64,000 nt of DNA from Stratiolaelaps scimitus (lineage: Eukaryota > Arthropoda > Arachnida > Mesostigmata > Laelapidae). The stretch lies in assembly GCA_019614645.1 (NCBI GenBank), contig JABWDB010000002.1:248001-312000 (forward strand), given 5' to 3'. Every line of letters starts with the position of its first letter. Position 1 is the first letter of the stretch. Below are positions 47,886 through 61,266 of the stretch, one piece after another. The position numbers and the translations under genes are program-made. The notes beneath the pieces were generated by a model that was not told the origin of the DNA, did not search any database, and was given only the letters and a program-made list of their open reading frames with translations.

Positions 47886-50760
47886 CTGCAGAAGGAGGCA
47901 CTGCCTGGTTAAAGTATCTCCGAAATCACCAGTTGCAATCGAGCAATAGGTACTTCTTGATCGTCCCCGTTGTAAATAGCATCTCTTTCCAGCTCAAGTG
48001 TTCCTGTGAGCGATCGGCAACTTGTCTCGTAAGGAATGCACCGGTACAGGAGATATTGTACAATGTATCTTAAGCCGTTCCCCGGGGAAAACCATGCGAG
48101 AATAGTTTCAACCGGTGGAATTTGCCAGCTCTATTTGCCCGTAGAGTTTTTCCTAGTAAAATGGAAGCGACGGGAGTTCGCGTAGCAGCAATGAAAGCAA
48201 CAACCGTTTATAGCCAGATAATTACAGAGTCGTTCGTGCGATGAGTTACCTTTCGCAAGGAGCTCTCTCCTTAAGGTCCGAACGCTCTTCGCACGATTCA
48301 GTTCGTGTCGATCTAAAACGAGGCGAACAAATACTACCGTGTGGCCCTATTTGGGCTTGGTTTTAGTTTGCTGTTTATTATTTTCTCCATTTTTTCCTCT
48401 TGACTTGAATGTCAAGATAAGGTTGTCATCGATGATGACCTCTCTGTCTCTGCCAGTTCTCATAGCTTCAAATCGAATACACCCGATTCGAGTCCCCGGG
48501 GCAAACGTGACGTTGCCATAGCACGTCAACGGTTAACTCACGCGTGCGGTGCTCACCTCTGGGGGATAGTCGTCGCTCACTGTAAGCGTTTTTCGTCCGC
48601 TAAAATTAACAACGTTGATGACGATTGCGAATCGTCTGTCACACAGTCACTGCCACTTTGTCGATATCTTGACGTCGCGCGTACTGTATATACGTATATA
48701 CGCTATTATGCTACGTAAACAAAAAACAAAACTCTCTCGTAGAACTTAGTAGGCACCGTGCACAGTTCTAGATGTTGCTCTAGCACCGTGGAGCAACAGT
48801 TCGAGTGACCGTTGCTGCTGCCGCCGCTGCTGTTGCTTGCGTCAAGACTAACCTGAAACGGGACGTCGCAGTGCTTACGCGGGAGAGCGCTTCTTAATCA
48901 CTATCGCGTTGCCCAAGATTCCAGTGCTGGATTTGTGTTCCGCCGCGCGCCGGCGCAAGGTGGCTTGAGAGCCACTGACGTCGACTATCGCGCCCTTCAT
49001 AGTTCTCCCCTACGTACTCTCCGGTTCACGTATCTGTGCTGAGATGTTTTCCTTTTAACATAGCATTTGACGTCATACGCAATAAATAATACTTTATTGA
49101 CAACTAATATGATATTTAGTCTCCATAATGGTAGTCTCAAGAATGAACGCAGCAAATAATGCCACCGGGCCGAAGTGGATATCATAGGGTGCCCGGACGC
49201 GGTTGATCTCTCGAAGGAAGCACAATTCGAGAACGGGTAGACCGTCCCATATTGGCTGTTGTAATACATACGGAATGACACATGAATCTCATGCTCAATT
49301 GATTACCCACAACTATAAAACGAGAAACATATTCAATTCAACACCACGATTTGTCCCCGCCATCCTGCATCTTCAACCGCCTGCTTGTGCACGTATGCCC
49401 TAGATGTTTCAAGAGGAATATATGAGTATAGTATGTATATGTTGGGGCAATTCTTTACATCGGAGAACTTTGATGACATTTGAACCATGCGTCACAGTCA
49501 GGTGAAACTTGACCTGTTGACACCCGAGTCTTTTGCTTATAGGCCCGGTCCAGCCCGGGCGGAACTCACCAGAACAGACATGAATCTAAGGCTAAAAAAT
49601 CGCCTTGCGCTGAAAATCAGTGTTCCGTGATAAAATGTTTGTATCTTAAACGAGTAAGTATATATTCCTTAAGTATTAATCGATTGATTCAACCTGCATA
49701 TTCGTCATATCTAAAACCCTTGTGATTACGGTATGGGTTCCGTTCGTTAAAGAGGACAATTCGCGGCGCGACATTATTCGAACATCGATTTGCTTCAAGA
49801 AGCTCTCGATAACGAAACTCAGTATGACAACAAGAAGTAAAGGTATCACCGTGCGTTCAGAAGATCCCACAAAGCTGGCTGCTGTTCGTAAATAATAAAG
49901 CAGAGTCCCTCTTATGTATGTAGTACTACAAAAAAAAAGATAATAATACTCTTTCTTTTTGTGCCAAAATTACCACATCGGTGTACAACATAGCCCCTAA
50001 ACACCTAATATGCCTGTTTCGAATACATGCTTTAGTCATTTCTTGAATGTGGCATACGCTTAAGACAGAATCAAACGACATGAGCGTAACTGGACTCTTT
50101 ATTGAGTGTGTATAACGATATGAACGAGCACGTTTTAATAAAATGCATATATTGTTGTTGTCGTTGTAAAAGTGTGAAGTCTTAGTGCGATCACTAACTA
50201 CCAGATTTTCTCTCTCACTTGTATGTGAATGAAACACCACAAGGCTCACGTGAAGGCATAGGACACACGTGTAAACCTGTATGATCCATTATTAGTCAGT
50301 CATTTATCAAACATCTTCACAAAAAGGTTATCTATCTTACATTCACTAGAGCGCGAAAGAATGGAGTGTTATTATGAGATTTCTGTTCATTTTCGTTTCT
50401 CTCACACATACGGACATACTTTTAATTACACACTTATTCGAGCAAATTAACGTGTTGCTGGGCGGTGCGAATTCTGTAATCGTTCTGCACTTGCGACATT
50501 GCCTGCCGGCATGCTCACATAATGTGCCGTCGTCTATGAAATTAATCGTCAACAGTGTAACACACTATTTGCAAGGACCGTCTCGCGCATTAAGCTGGGG
50601 TGTTGCGTGTCGCTCAGCACGCGCGCACGTGCCAGGATACTCCGCCACGACTATGGTTATCGATATATCGAGGCAGTGCTATCTCCGTTCGGTGGGTTGA
50701 TGACCCGCGGGGCTGGCAAGTGGTCGTCGGCGACCAAGTAAATACAGCAGAAACCTTCTT
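47886..50760. other. Spacer between the two REEP-like genes
   Basis: This contains the presumed promoter of paralogue B; a GC-richer stretch at about 48.5-49.0 kb with a minus-strand GTGAGC donor near 48556 could be its non-coding first exon. TTTATT at 50098-50103 (AATAAA on the minus strand) is a possible poly(A) signal of paralogue A. Nothing else is recognisable. Confidence 0.4.
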
Positions 50761-52020
50761 CTAGACGAAGGTTCTTTGGACAAAGCTGAAGATCACATCG
50801 GTCCCGTTGGCGCTGTGGGGCGCTGCACACCAAATAAAAAGGATGGCTCGAACGACTGATGGGAGTCCGAGATTGCTCGCAAGTCCAACCACCATCCAGT
50901 ACCTGCAATGGCAGATATCGATGAGCATAGAGAACGAGCTGGTCAACCGATGATAAAGCGGTAATTACATGATGTATTAAACGCTACATTACGGAGCATT
51001 CGTTTTGACGTAGTCATTAATCAGATTGCTAGTTTTAAACAACATAGTTACTCGATCGAATTTTCCAAATATTAGAGATAAAGAGTTCTGTCGAAAGCGA
51101 ACGAGAATTTTACGGATTTCCTTTCGGAGTTACCGCACACATATGTCTAAGTATGGGGAGCCTAGCAGTTCTCATCGTTTCAACAGTCTGTCATAATAAA
51201 CGAAAACGAGTTTCGGTCTAAATTAAGTAACGCCGCTGCTTTACGTGACAGGCGAGAAGTCAATGGCCACTGAATGTTTTACCAGAACGTGTCTTGGCCA
51301 CGTGGCCTGCAGTTGTGACACCCGTCGATCACCCTTGTAGCACTAGGTGACAACCCTCGATCTGGTGTAAGGAAATTTCGTCAATCGTAAATGACGGTGG
51401 CCAGCTACCAGGATGCTGCCGTTAAATGTTCGCTGTGAGTTAGCCCGGAAATTCAAGAAATCAACAGGATAAGAACTGAACAGAGACTCATATAGAAAAA
51501 CGTTCAGTGTATAAAACTCTACACTGCGAACCCGGGATACAAGAGACTCACTACCGTGTGCATTGTTGCATAAATAGGCAGTCATCGGACAATCCACGAA
51601 CTATCGTTTTAGTTAAATCAGTAGATACCTACAGTGTAATAGTATTATATAATAGTGAGTTGTAAGAACAATTGCCAAGAAAGATAAGATCGTACTGCTC
51701 TCGCATAGAGCAATGGGAGTGAATATCGACAAAGGAAAAATAAGCTGGCCCCTTTATAATATCATCGAGGGTTTGAAGAGAGTTACCTGGCCCAGAAGAC
51801 GTCAGCCTGACCTGTCCTGATGGCCCGCAACGATGGCAAGATACACAGACACAAAGTGACACGAACAATTGTCCGTGTCCCGACTAAAAGGGAGAAGAGT
51901 ATTAACAACAAGGTTGAGTAGATGGCGAACCAAACGGGATCCTTGGACAGGGCAGCCACCATCGATTCCAGTTCATGGAGATCCATTGTGCTCGTGTTCT
52001 GCTTGTCAGTCGCTGCGTGC
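50761..52020 (-). CDS. REEP-like (TB2/DP1/HVA22 family) membrane protein, paralogue A
   Basis: Two exons, 51787-52020 (coding from ATG at 51986) and 50761-50902, give 342 coding nt, or 113 residues. The N-terminal half has a hydrophobic run (AIYSTLLLILFSLLVG) and a second one ending LCILPSLRAI. The junction reads DVFWA-R-YWMVVGL, then FIWCAAPHSANGTDVIF and a stop soon after. This matches the TB2/DP1/HVA22 core, but the amphipathic segment normally present between the tryptophan helix and the WC-x-P motif is shorter than in REEP5-type proteins, and the usual long C-terminal tail is absent. An acceptor just before 52020 implies a non-coding upstream exon. An in-frame ATG upstream at 52028 would lie in the intron, so 51986 is preferred. 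Confidence 0.75.
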
Positions 52021-54386
52021 CTGCACAATAAAAAAGGCGTGATTGAATGTATTTAACTTGCTAAATTCATTAGCAACGATCATGACACCTAACTTGCATG
52101 TGTAAAACTATGGATGGCCTCTGGCATCGGGCGATTTAGCGCGATTATCGTGTAGGAGCGGGGAATATCCTTATTTCGGTTGAAGGGAATACATGCTACA
52201 GGATGTGCGGAGGTGAGACAAACATGGCTGAACAATAATTAAAGAGGATAAAAACAGTTTTTTTTCCCATTCTGGCAAGAGGGGGCTTTAAACAACAGTC
52301 TTTTGGGGGTGTATCTATTGTGGGTTCTGCCAGGTATGACCTGCTCACCTGTTTAGTTTCTACCTACAGATTCATACTACTATGAATAAATTCAAGCTGA
52401 TATTACTAATGTGATTACAACAACTATACGCCAACGAGAGAGGTTGTCATTGCCAACCAACTAGTTCGATAATAGTTGATAAGATGGGGTTTACACCCTA
52501 GGAACACAGGAACGAACTCAGATGCTGAATTTACCCATGAGCTCTGCGTGATTTTTTTGCTACACATCGTGACCCATAGGAAGACACCGATTATGTGAAT
52601 ACTTGGGAACAAATAATTGTCCAGGTCAGGATGTGTGCTACGAACGTAGTATAATATTATCCAAAAATCGAGATTACTTGGCACCTTTCTTAATTTTCAA
52701 TATTGCTGTGCATCCATTTCTGTCGCTGGTAAGCAATTCTCAATTGCAAATCTACTTTCCGATCTTCAAAAGGAACTTTCAAAGGGGGACGTTGTATTGT
52801 CAATATAAACTCGGATCGTGCTGTACTCTTCAATGATGCCTCTTCGATGAGGCCTCGATGAAATTTAGCATCACTACCGCTTATCAAAAACTGCCTAGGG
52901 CTGTGGGTGTGAATTAATTAAAAAGTACCAGATTAAATGAGAGCTAATATCCATATATACAGATTATATTTAGATGTAGTTCGCGTTCAGCGGGTGCAAT
53001 TGTCACCCCACTTGTTTATACAGAACACGGAGTTCTGCCGTCCAAGCAGAAATGGACAACGAAGTCTCCCGACTCTCCCGAAGTAATTCATGAGACAGAT
53101 CGATCCGCGTTCGGACTCACCCGATATTCGTTAACACGATATGTCAAGAGACTATCGAGTTAATGTCTGTTCCACGCGAGTGTCCACGATCCAATGAGAC
53201 AACGCTAGCAGTTCCTACTATTTCTCAACCCGTACTCGTAAGCTCTCACATTTCACAATGACAAGAACAGAAACAACAGCGAATTTCAAACACGAATCAA
53301 CTCATGTGCTCAATCGTGCACACTACTATCGAGACGTATCGAGTATGCGCCACTCTTGGCAAACCACATTTCAACAACACGACAGCAATCAATCAACCAA
53401 CCAACCTGTAGCTATATTGCTGGGACCGTTCGAATCGACAGTACGCTCGGCCCTGCGCAATGTTAGAGCTGGGGTGGTAGCCTAAGGTTGCCACTTGTCA
53501 TCCTAGGTTACGGGTTGCGTGTGTGTGTGTGTGTATGCATTTGTGTATGAGCGTATGATGGCGCGCCAAGACTTCGTGAAGGCGTGGACTGTTTAGTCAG
53601 CAAGTGACCCGTCTCCGTGGCGACGTCTAATGGCATATGCGATTTACCTGCGACCCCCCACTATTTCGCCGCCTGTTGAGCGCGCTGGGGCAGACGGCGG
53701 CCACAAGTGAACGAAATTAATTAGCGAACGACCAACCCTGAAGGCGTTATGCCAGTTTTCGTACAGTCGAACACGCCTCACAGTTAAGTTAACTACAATA
53801 CAAGTCGCTGGCAATATGCAAGCACACTGAGGTGGCGCACATAGGCTCAAGCGAAGAGATTGAAAATGACAGGTTCGTCGAATTGAAAAACTCTGCCATA
53901 TGCTAGAAAGGCTGTACTGCTACACAGTATACATACGGACGCTGGGGCCAGATTATCAATGCTATTATCTCTAGCATGCCCTTTCGGTTTGTGGCTCCAC
54001 CAACCAACCAACCCCCCCCTTCCCACCGGCCGATCTCCTATCAGACATTTATTGGTATTTGTCGTACATCCACTTCCTCGTGAGACCTCGGCAGAACTTG
54101 AAACCTTGAACCTGGGACATATCCCACTACTAGTCTGTTTAGCTACGCAATATTATAGGATCTTCAAATGCTGGCGCGGTCTCGGGAAGGCGTGGATTTT
54201 CCCTCTCCAACGGTTTAGAGGATGTCGGCTGCCCATCGATTGTACCGTATTTTAAAAGGTTTGCTATCAAAACTAGTATTTCTGCAACAATAACGTAGAT
54301 GCTCGACCTCATAGCTCGAAACGTATCCCCAAAGTTTGGGGAGAAGTTTATAATATATATATATATATACTCGTACGCACTCGTAT

Positions 54387-54421
<35 letters not shown>

Positions 54422-57400
54422 CGAGTGCGATGACGTGTATTTGGCTAACATAACAACGAACCTTTGTTCACGTATACACACACACACGATCATGCTAATT
54501 CAATTATACGAATACACTTGTGTTAAAATATCATACATTTTTGACAAACCCACGACGAATTGCGAGATGTAATCACTCCGCAGCTGGGATACACGAAGTC
54601 CAATTTTGATATGAAACCTCTGGGAATCTACTGTTCTCTAGTTAGCGTTCGATTGAGAAACTTTCTCATGCAGTAGGTTCACAGGGGTGATGCCTTCGAC
54701 TTGCATGAGACACAACAACGAGGCCTATCATAACAAGGCCACACCAGCGGTTCTCGTCGACATTCGCAACGCAGTACCAATCTAAAGGAAATAAAGTCTG
54801 ATCATGTTATCATCCATCACAACAACGTCTAATGGACTCGAGAACAAACACCGGAACAGCGCATTGTTACGGCGGGCTTCGTTCGATTTCGAAATTCTGC
54901 GGGAGCTTTGGCTCAACTGAACAGGAACAATACAACAGGTTTCTCAGCAAGTCGCGCGCTCAAATACCTCGCAAACGCTGCAATAGCTACGCTGCAGGCA
55001 GACTGCTGCCGCCAGCGCGAGCAGGCGTTGAGCATAGTATACCTATCGCCCACCTTCCGCGGGCAGATTTTGCTACACTAGGGAGTTTTTGCGCATCGAA
55101 AAATTCTGTTTAATTAAATAAACAAAGGGAGAGAAGCGATCTTGTAAATGCTACAGACTAGCCACAACATTTGTCTGAATTGCTATGCTAGATAGAGGTA
55201 TGAAAGTTCGAAAAATTTCGAGTAACACGGATACAATCCATGTTAGATATTCCGAAATTAGATTGATTATTTTAATAGCAGAGCATCAATACAATCGCAG
55301 CAAAATTCCTATATTTAATAAGGACATAGGATTTTTAATAGGCAAAACTAAAGAATTTCAACTGCAAGGAGCAACGAAGCAATTATGCCCGCGCGTCGTT
55401 TAATACGCACTTATCCTACGAATATCGGTTAAATCTTCCTCCGATGGAGAGACCTACATAAGAAAACGAGGCCCCTCATAGAGGAGTGATACTTTGGAAA
55501 ACAAATGAGGGATATGTGTCTAATTTATATCACTAATATGTGTAACTTGAGCTAGAACATTTTTCAGTAATATTGAAACGGTCAATATATCCATCCGGAT
55601 AAATGAGTATCTAATAGCAATAGTTAAATAGTAGTATACACAGCTTTCAAGGTATAAGAAGGCAACTTCATTTTGCCACATGTGAGTTATTATTGCACAC
55701 TCCCGTGTTGCTGTCGGATTCACCGTACACTTCCGCGTTGAATCATTGGAACTTCACTCTGTCAACTGCTATCGACTTCGTCATTTTCGCGTCATTTTCG
55801 AATCATACCATTGTTCTGAAGCTACACACGTACGAGGTCACCGAACTTTGTTGCTCAGTTGAAAACCATTAATCTGTGATTTCCTCCACAAAATGGATGA
55901 CTTCCTGCACACCATACATTGTCTTTTATTCCAACAGCAACTAGTGCCTTTCCGTACAGATCTTTATATTAGATACGGAAGGGCCCATCAGACCCCTGTT
56001 CGCGCACCACGTTTGGCTTTTATCAACAATAAAAATTTAAGGTTTCCATCATTTCGCGGCCGCGCAAGGAGGATTTCAAGGTGGAGAACACACGTTTGCT
56101 TGTATCCTGTGCTCTGTATCAGCCATACACTGTAACTACAATAGTTCACACTCGTGTACATATCCTGATACCGGTGTGTCAAGGCTAGAAGTCCACGCTT
56201 TGTTGAAAATATCTGATAAAACTGGTGTGCTTGCAGACGACATTTAAAGCAATCTAGAAAATATTGTCTAACGTATTTTTTAAAACTTAAATCATCTGAG
56301 CAGCAATCATACGCAGAAGCATCGATCAGCACGTAGACATATGATTAGAATACTTCAAAAGATCATGAATTAGGCTAGATAGTTTTTTTAGCTTTTAAGG
56401 CCAATTGAACTCCAAGGTACAGAGTTCAATTCTCAGTTCTTGATATATATATATATATACATAGATTACTATTATCGGGCCTGATTGCTTGTCTTTCCAG
56501 TTGAGAAACAACTATTAAGGTTCATATATACCCCAATGTCTGGCCCTATGGTGATCGTTATCATTATTCGTCCCGCTATCACCGCCGCTAATTTCGGTCG
56601 TTTGGTGAAATCGATTGAACAACGAATAGTTGGTTCATCACCAGCAGTCGTTTGCACCAAAATGGGAACTGCCCCGAATCGTTCCGCGGTCCGCCCTCCC
56701 TCTAGTCGGGATAAAAACATCTTCGGCTGCAAATCGTACAAGCGTTTGAGCTGATTCCCTGAACACTTCAGTTTAGTGTGCATCTATTTTACAACATCAG
56801 ATCACAACAAATTACAGAGATATCTTATTTTTACTGTGCACCCGATGTGTCTGTCGTCTAGTTGAAGATTAAATTTCGATACTTTTTAGTGATAACATTA
56901 TTCGTGCCCTATTCAAGTCGTTTTCACCGTGAGATATATGAGACTCACGTGTCAGTTCGATGGGTCCCATGGGTCAAGATAGAAATTGTGTTGCATAATA
57001 ATATTACTAATCAACGATTGAATAGACTTTTGCGCATTTTTTTGAGATCGTAGCAGAGAACCTCGTGTAATTGGAATTATATAAAAAAGACGACTTGACA
57101 GATTTAGATTGTTACACTGTTGAGGTAGACTGGACTTGCTCGCTAATTGGTTAAATCGGACAACACAGCATAAAAGCCGAGTGTCGCGGTGGCTGAGGAG
57201 AGGAAACCTTCGTTGAGTTTAATAGGGAACTTGAACCATTACTACAACTTTCCACGGGTATCTCATTGTTTCGTCTTTCGTCTCCTTGACGTGAGTTCCG
57301 TGTTAAACCACAGCAGGTTGCCCTGTGTGTGGTACACCAATAAACCCACCCCAACATCATGGACACTAACGTAGCTCCGAACTTCGCCGTGTGTCGTACA

Positions 57401-57422
57401 ATCTCCGTGGTTCGAGAGAATG
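52021..57422. other. Intergenic region with unidentified open frames
   Basis: No gene is supported. (TA)n tracts flank a small inverted repeat at about 54353-54425, and another (TA)n lies at 56442-56459. Minus-strand frames at 55988-56332 and 56472-56783 have protein-like composition but match nothing I know and have no clear splice sites; they may be decayed transposable-element or pseudogene remnants. Confidence 0.4.
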
Positions 57423-57581
57423 TCGACCTCTCAGTGCGGTGGCTTGGACGGCTAAGTCTCTGGCTTCAAAAAGCCGGATGCCGCTGGTTCGAGTCCCGCC
57501 ATGACCTGGTGACATAACCTATACAGAGAACTCAAGCATTGCAACAATTGCAGTTCCTTCAATAAACCAATAAACCTTTTG
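57423..57581 (+). mobile_element. tRNA-derived SINE, full-length copy
   Basis: A tRNA-like head has an A-box-like part (GGTGGCTTGGACGGCTAAG), an anticodon-arm-like hairpin (CTGGC..GCCGG around TTCAAAAA, resembling a Leu-CAA arm) and a canonical B box (GGTTCGAGTCC at about 57486-57496). It is followed by a tRNA-unrelated body (GAGAACTCAAGCATTGCAAC) and a tail of AATAAACC repeats. The body and tail recur in three other places in the window, which shows it is a repeat family and not a tRNA gene. Confidence 0.85.
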
Positions 57582-60500
57582 AAACAACAACGCCCAACAC
57601 TCGCCTCGTCTTGTTGGTATTACCACAGTTTTAATATATTACACCCATGTAATTAATGCCTTCCTTTACAAAGCATCGCCACTCAGTGCTTCCTGATAAG
57701 AGTAACATTACGGGGTGGCGCTGACACCAGATTTGGAAAAATCTGTATAATTTTCCCCTTTTCCATACCTCATGTCGTATTCACTGCTGGAGGATTTTCC
57801 TTATAAAGCGTCACGTAAATGGAAGGTGGTGATTTTGTCTGTTTGCCAAAGCGCTTGAGTGGATTTCTGAAAATTGCGCACTGCCTTACATTTTCGTAGG
57901 AAGAGGCATGGTGCATAGCAGGCTCAATAGGCAACAATGAAATATAAGCACTCATTTATCAGTAGCAGCGAAGGGCGAGCGGGGATGGGTTGCAGTAGGA
58001 ATACAAGGCTAATAAAAACAAATAATTAGTTAATCTGTTTGTAGGTGGCACAATTTGCGATACATATATGTTTAAGCGATGCGTTTCCAAATTGTTCATT
58101 TGTGCATTCTTGATTTTGTGATACGTGCCACCGTGTAGGATGAGTATCATCACAGTCACTGGCGATTTCTGTTCTATTTTAGTGATTGACGTATATATGC
58201 GAATGCTCTTCGTGCACGCTCTCGTCACGTCTGTATGCTTGCTTGACTTGATGTGCATGTGATACTCGTCACGTTCGAAGCCAAACGAGGCGCTCCGTTT
58301 GTTCGAGCTGTGACCTTTATTGAAATCCTACAGCAGTGTAATCGTGAATCAGATAAATATATCATGTCTATTGGGAAATGCTCCTGACGAAGGCACTTGC
58401 GCACTCCAACAGAACGACGTCATGCGTTTTATTTTCGGAACTAGGAATTAATTAGTTGTAATTGCTTCATCCCTCGACCGCTAGATTCGTATCAAGGTCA
58501 CTATCGGCGTCATCATTGTCTCTTTCCTTGAAGCAATCACGCGTCATTTCGTCGTACACTCTAATTAACCCGACCGGGATAACATCTGTCAACGAATCAG
58601 ATGAAAGCGCTTGTCGAGGATGGCCCCGAACGCTTGTTACACTGGGGATTTAGGAGTGCCGGAACGTAACTAATCTGGTGGACTTTTCAGGTGGATTCAG
58701 TGTAAAAACAAAAATACGTGAATATCCGTACACTTGCATGACAGATCCTCATCGTTTGATTCTAAACGGTTCTCCAGCATAAGATCAAGAAAATATTACA
58801 TGCCCCATACTTCTCAGTTTGGAGGAGCGGCAGGTTTCAGTCCTTCCGAGGTGCAGTCTAGTCTATGCACCGAGAGCTGAAACGGACGCCGGTACATAGA
58901 TGCAGCACTGACGGTAGTTTCCTGAAAACGGCTATATTCTTGCACTTCAGTTTGTTCCTAGCTCACGTCAGGGCACAAAGCTGACGTATATTTTGGCGTC
59001 AGTTTTGCAGAAATATATAATAATATTGAGTTTTCATTGTCGAATCGGTAAGAGCAAGACCGCATTGACATAAACTTTGTTTGTAATGACTGAAACCTTT
59101 CAGTACGAGTGCCGTCGCTAAATGCAGCGCCTTGGGACTGGCGGGGACCATTTACAACATATTACAGCTGGATATTCACGCGATTCAGCCTCGATGTTCA
59201 GCACGACATCCAGCGGCGTAACTGTGCCTAGATCCGATATTAAGAACTGAAGTAATTTCAACTATTATAAAATATATATTTATATATCATCCTCGAATTT
59301 ATCTTATTTCTTCCGTATATATATATTCTAATCATCAATTAATAAATTTGGTTTAAACCTTTTCTTCTTTAAACCAAATGAAAAAAATTTCATTTCATTT
59401 TTTTAGAAAAATTATTTGATAATTTGTGAAAATCACTAGCCTATTACGAGTTAAATTAAATAAAAGAAAAATATATAAACAATATACAATGATGGAATTC
59501 TTTTTTAAATTCTTAGAGTAAATAAGTAAAAATATATACGAAGTAGCTCAATAGTCACACACGTCGCGACTACAGGATTCATCGTATGAACTGGGTAGAA
59601 GTGATTGAAATAACGTCTCGTAAAATGTTCATAGTATTCCATAGTATAATAACAGCTTAGGTCTAAAGCAATTTGCAATATTTATTCATAGATACAGTAG
59701 TTAGGAATTATTTCTAGGGATGGGGGGTATGAGTTGGGGGTGGAGGGGGTGAGGGTTTGGTCTTCTAATAACAGGGTCCAATAGGAATTATGAGGAAGGT
59801 CCTAGTGGAGAGACGGCTAGCAGCGTCAAGGTAACCTCATCACATCTACTAATGATCTCTTAGTCAAATATTCAATCATCGTTAATTAGTTAGAAGTAGC
59901 AACTATTTTTTATTTGTACAATGTACCCGTATTATATAGATATCTACATAAGACAATGTCGGAGTTTGTGCTGTGTCTTTGTATCATGTTCAGTTTTATG
60001 ATATTCTTGACAATTATCCTAGATCGTTCCACTCATATTGGTCTAAAAATACAAAGTTTGAGTTAAAGACAAGTATACAAACAAACAAATAAATAAAATA
60101 AACAACCCATTGTTCTTGTAAAAATAGGCTGATCTACCTCTCATCGGCTATGCATCTTGATGATTGTTTGTCCCATTCGCGTTCGGCCGAACGCGTCATG
60201 ATACAGATGCCTACATCAACGGTTTCATCAGCACAAACTGCAGCAAAATTGGTTCTCTATCACATAGACAATTCTCATCTATCGAGGAACTATCCCGTTG
60301 GCAAACTTGTGTCCCCGCCGCTCGAGGCGGTCGGCTGCCTTTTTGCAGCTCAGCATTGGTAACGTCACGCCTATTGGCTATCTGGTCAAAAACAAACGAA
60401 TTTTTAGCGTTAAATCACAAACTAGGTGACGTGGTATTGATACGGACTCGATGACGCGGGCGGTCGCTTCCTTTTTTGTCTCCAGGGCGCCGCTAATGTC

Positions 60501-60850
60501 GACATCCTCCCACCTTCGTTTCTTTTCGATTTGCTCTTTGCGCCATAGGTGATCAACACGGCACCATCTGTGCGTTCTCGACGCAGGACTGGGGCAGGTG
60601 TCTCATAATTGTTATGTCTGACAAATAAAATATCTAGCGACCGGCTGTCGACGTACAACTGGATTGGGAGCCTCTGCGCAGGATATTGGTCGTCGTTCGC
60701 TTATTGGTTGGCGCTGCCTCCACAAGAGGCACATCAGCCTGGTAAGCCTGGTCTAGTTGATCCACTGGACAGCATATATCCTCTGTGTCTGGCCTGACCG
60801 TATACCACAGTTACCTCGATCGCTACTGGTATCGCCCGAGTTATTAATTA
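57582..60850. other. Intergenic region, AT-rich
   Basis: Nothing coding is supported. The part 59.26-59.5 kb is very AT-rich and holds a 12-bp perfect inverted repeat (59346-59357 with 59368-59379). A G-rich stretch lies at 59719-59760. Around 60.4-60.66 kb there is a GC-richer patch with a basic minus-strand frame that I cannot identify. Confidence 0.4.
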
Positions 60851-60859
60851 CCATACGGA

Positions 60860-60950
60860 GATCAGAGAGGATCGGCGCTTAGGTGAATCTTCGAGATTCG
60901 TGTGCTACTTCCACCGGCGCAGTCAGCCGCTGCCGCCGTCGCCGTCACAG
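60860..60950 (+). promoter_or_regulatory. Non-coding first exon of the proline-rich secreted gene (5' end not fixed)
   Basis: A GC-rich segment ends in GTCACAG followed by the strong donor GTACGT at 60951. The matching acceptor is TTGCAG ending at 61465, which places a 5' UTR segment (61466-61531) directly in front of the ATG. The upstream boundary is only a guess. Confidence 0.5.
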
Positions 60951-61266
60951 GTACGTTGCGTCCACTTTTCTTCTATACAGAGAGAGAGAACAAAGAAATG
61001 GCATATACAAGAGAAATTCCTACGAGAAATGTGACTTGTGTGCCTTTTTAATTTCATAGAAATAGGCATTGCAGGGCTTTGAATGTCCATAATAAAAGGC
61101 AAGATATGATAATCGCTTCGGGTTGCCGGGCGATGGGGTTGACTTCAAGAGAGCAAATCTAGAATTTTCATTTAGGTTTGTAATGAACATGCTTGTTCTG
61201 AAAGTCACCACAGTACGCGTTCTCACAAAATGTCGCCTTGCAAAAGGCAACTTTTGAGGCATGGCC

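Noticed and set aside
50657..50908. 83-codon minus-strand frame overlapping REEP-like exon 2
   Set aside because: It is another frame of the same exon; the frame with YWMVVGL and FIWCAAP carries the family motif and the matching splice phase.
57434..57510. A functional tRNA gene
   Set aside because: The B box is good, but the acceptor stem does not pair, the anticodon loop has the wrong size, and the sequence continues into a repeat body found elsewhere; it is a SINE head.
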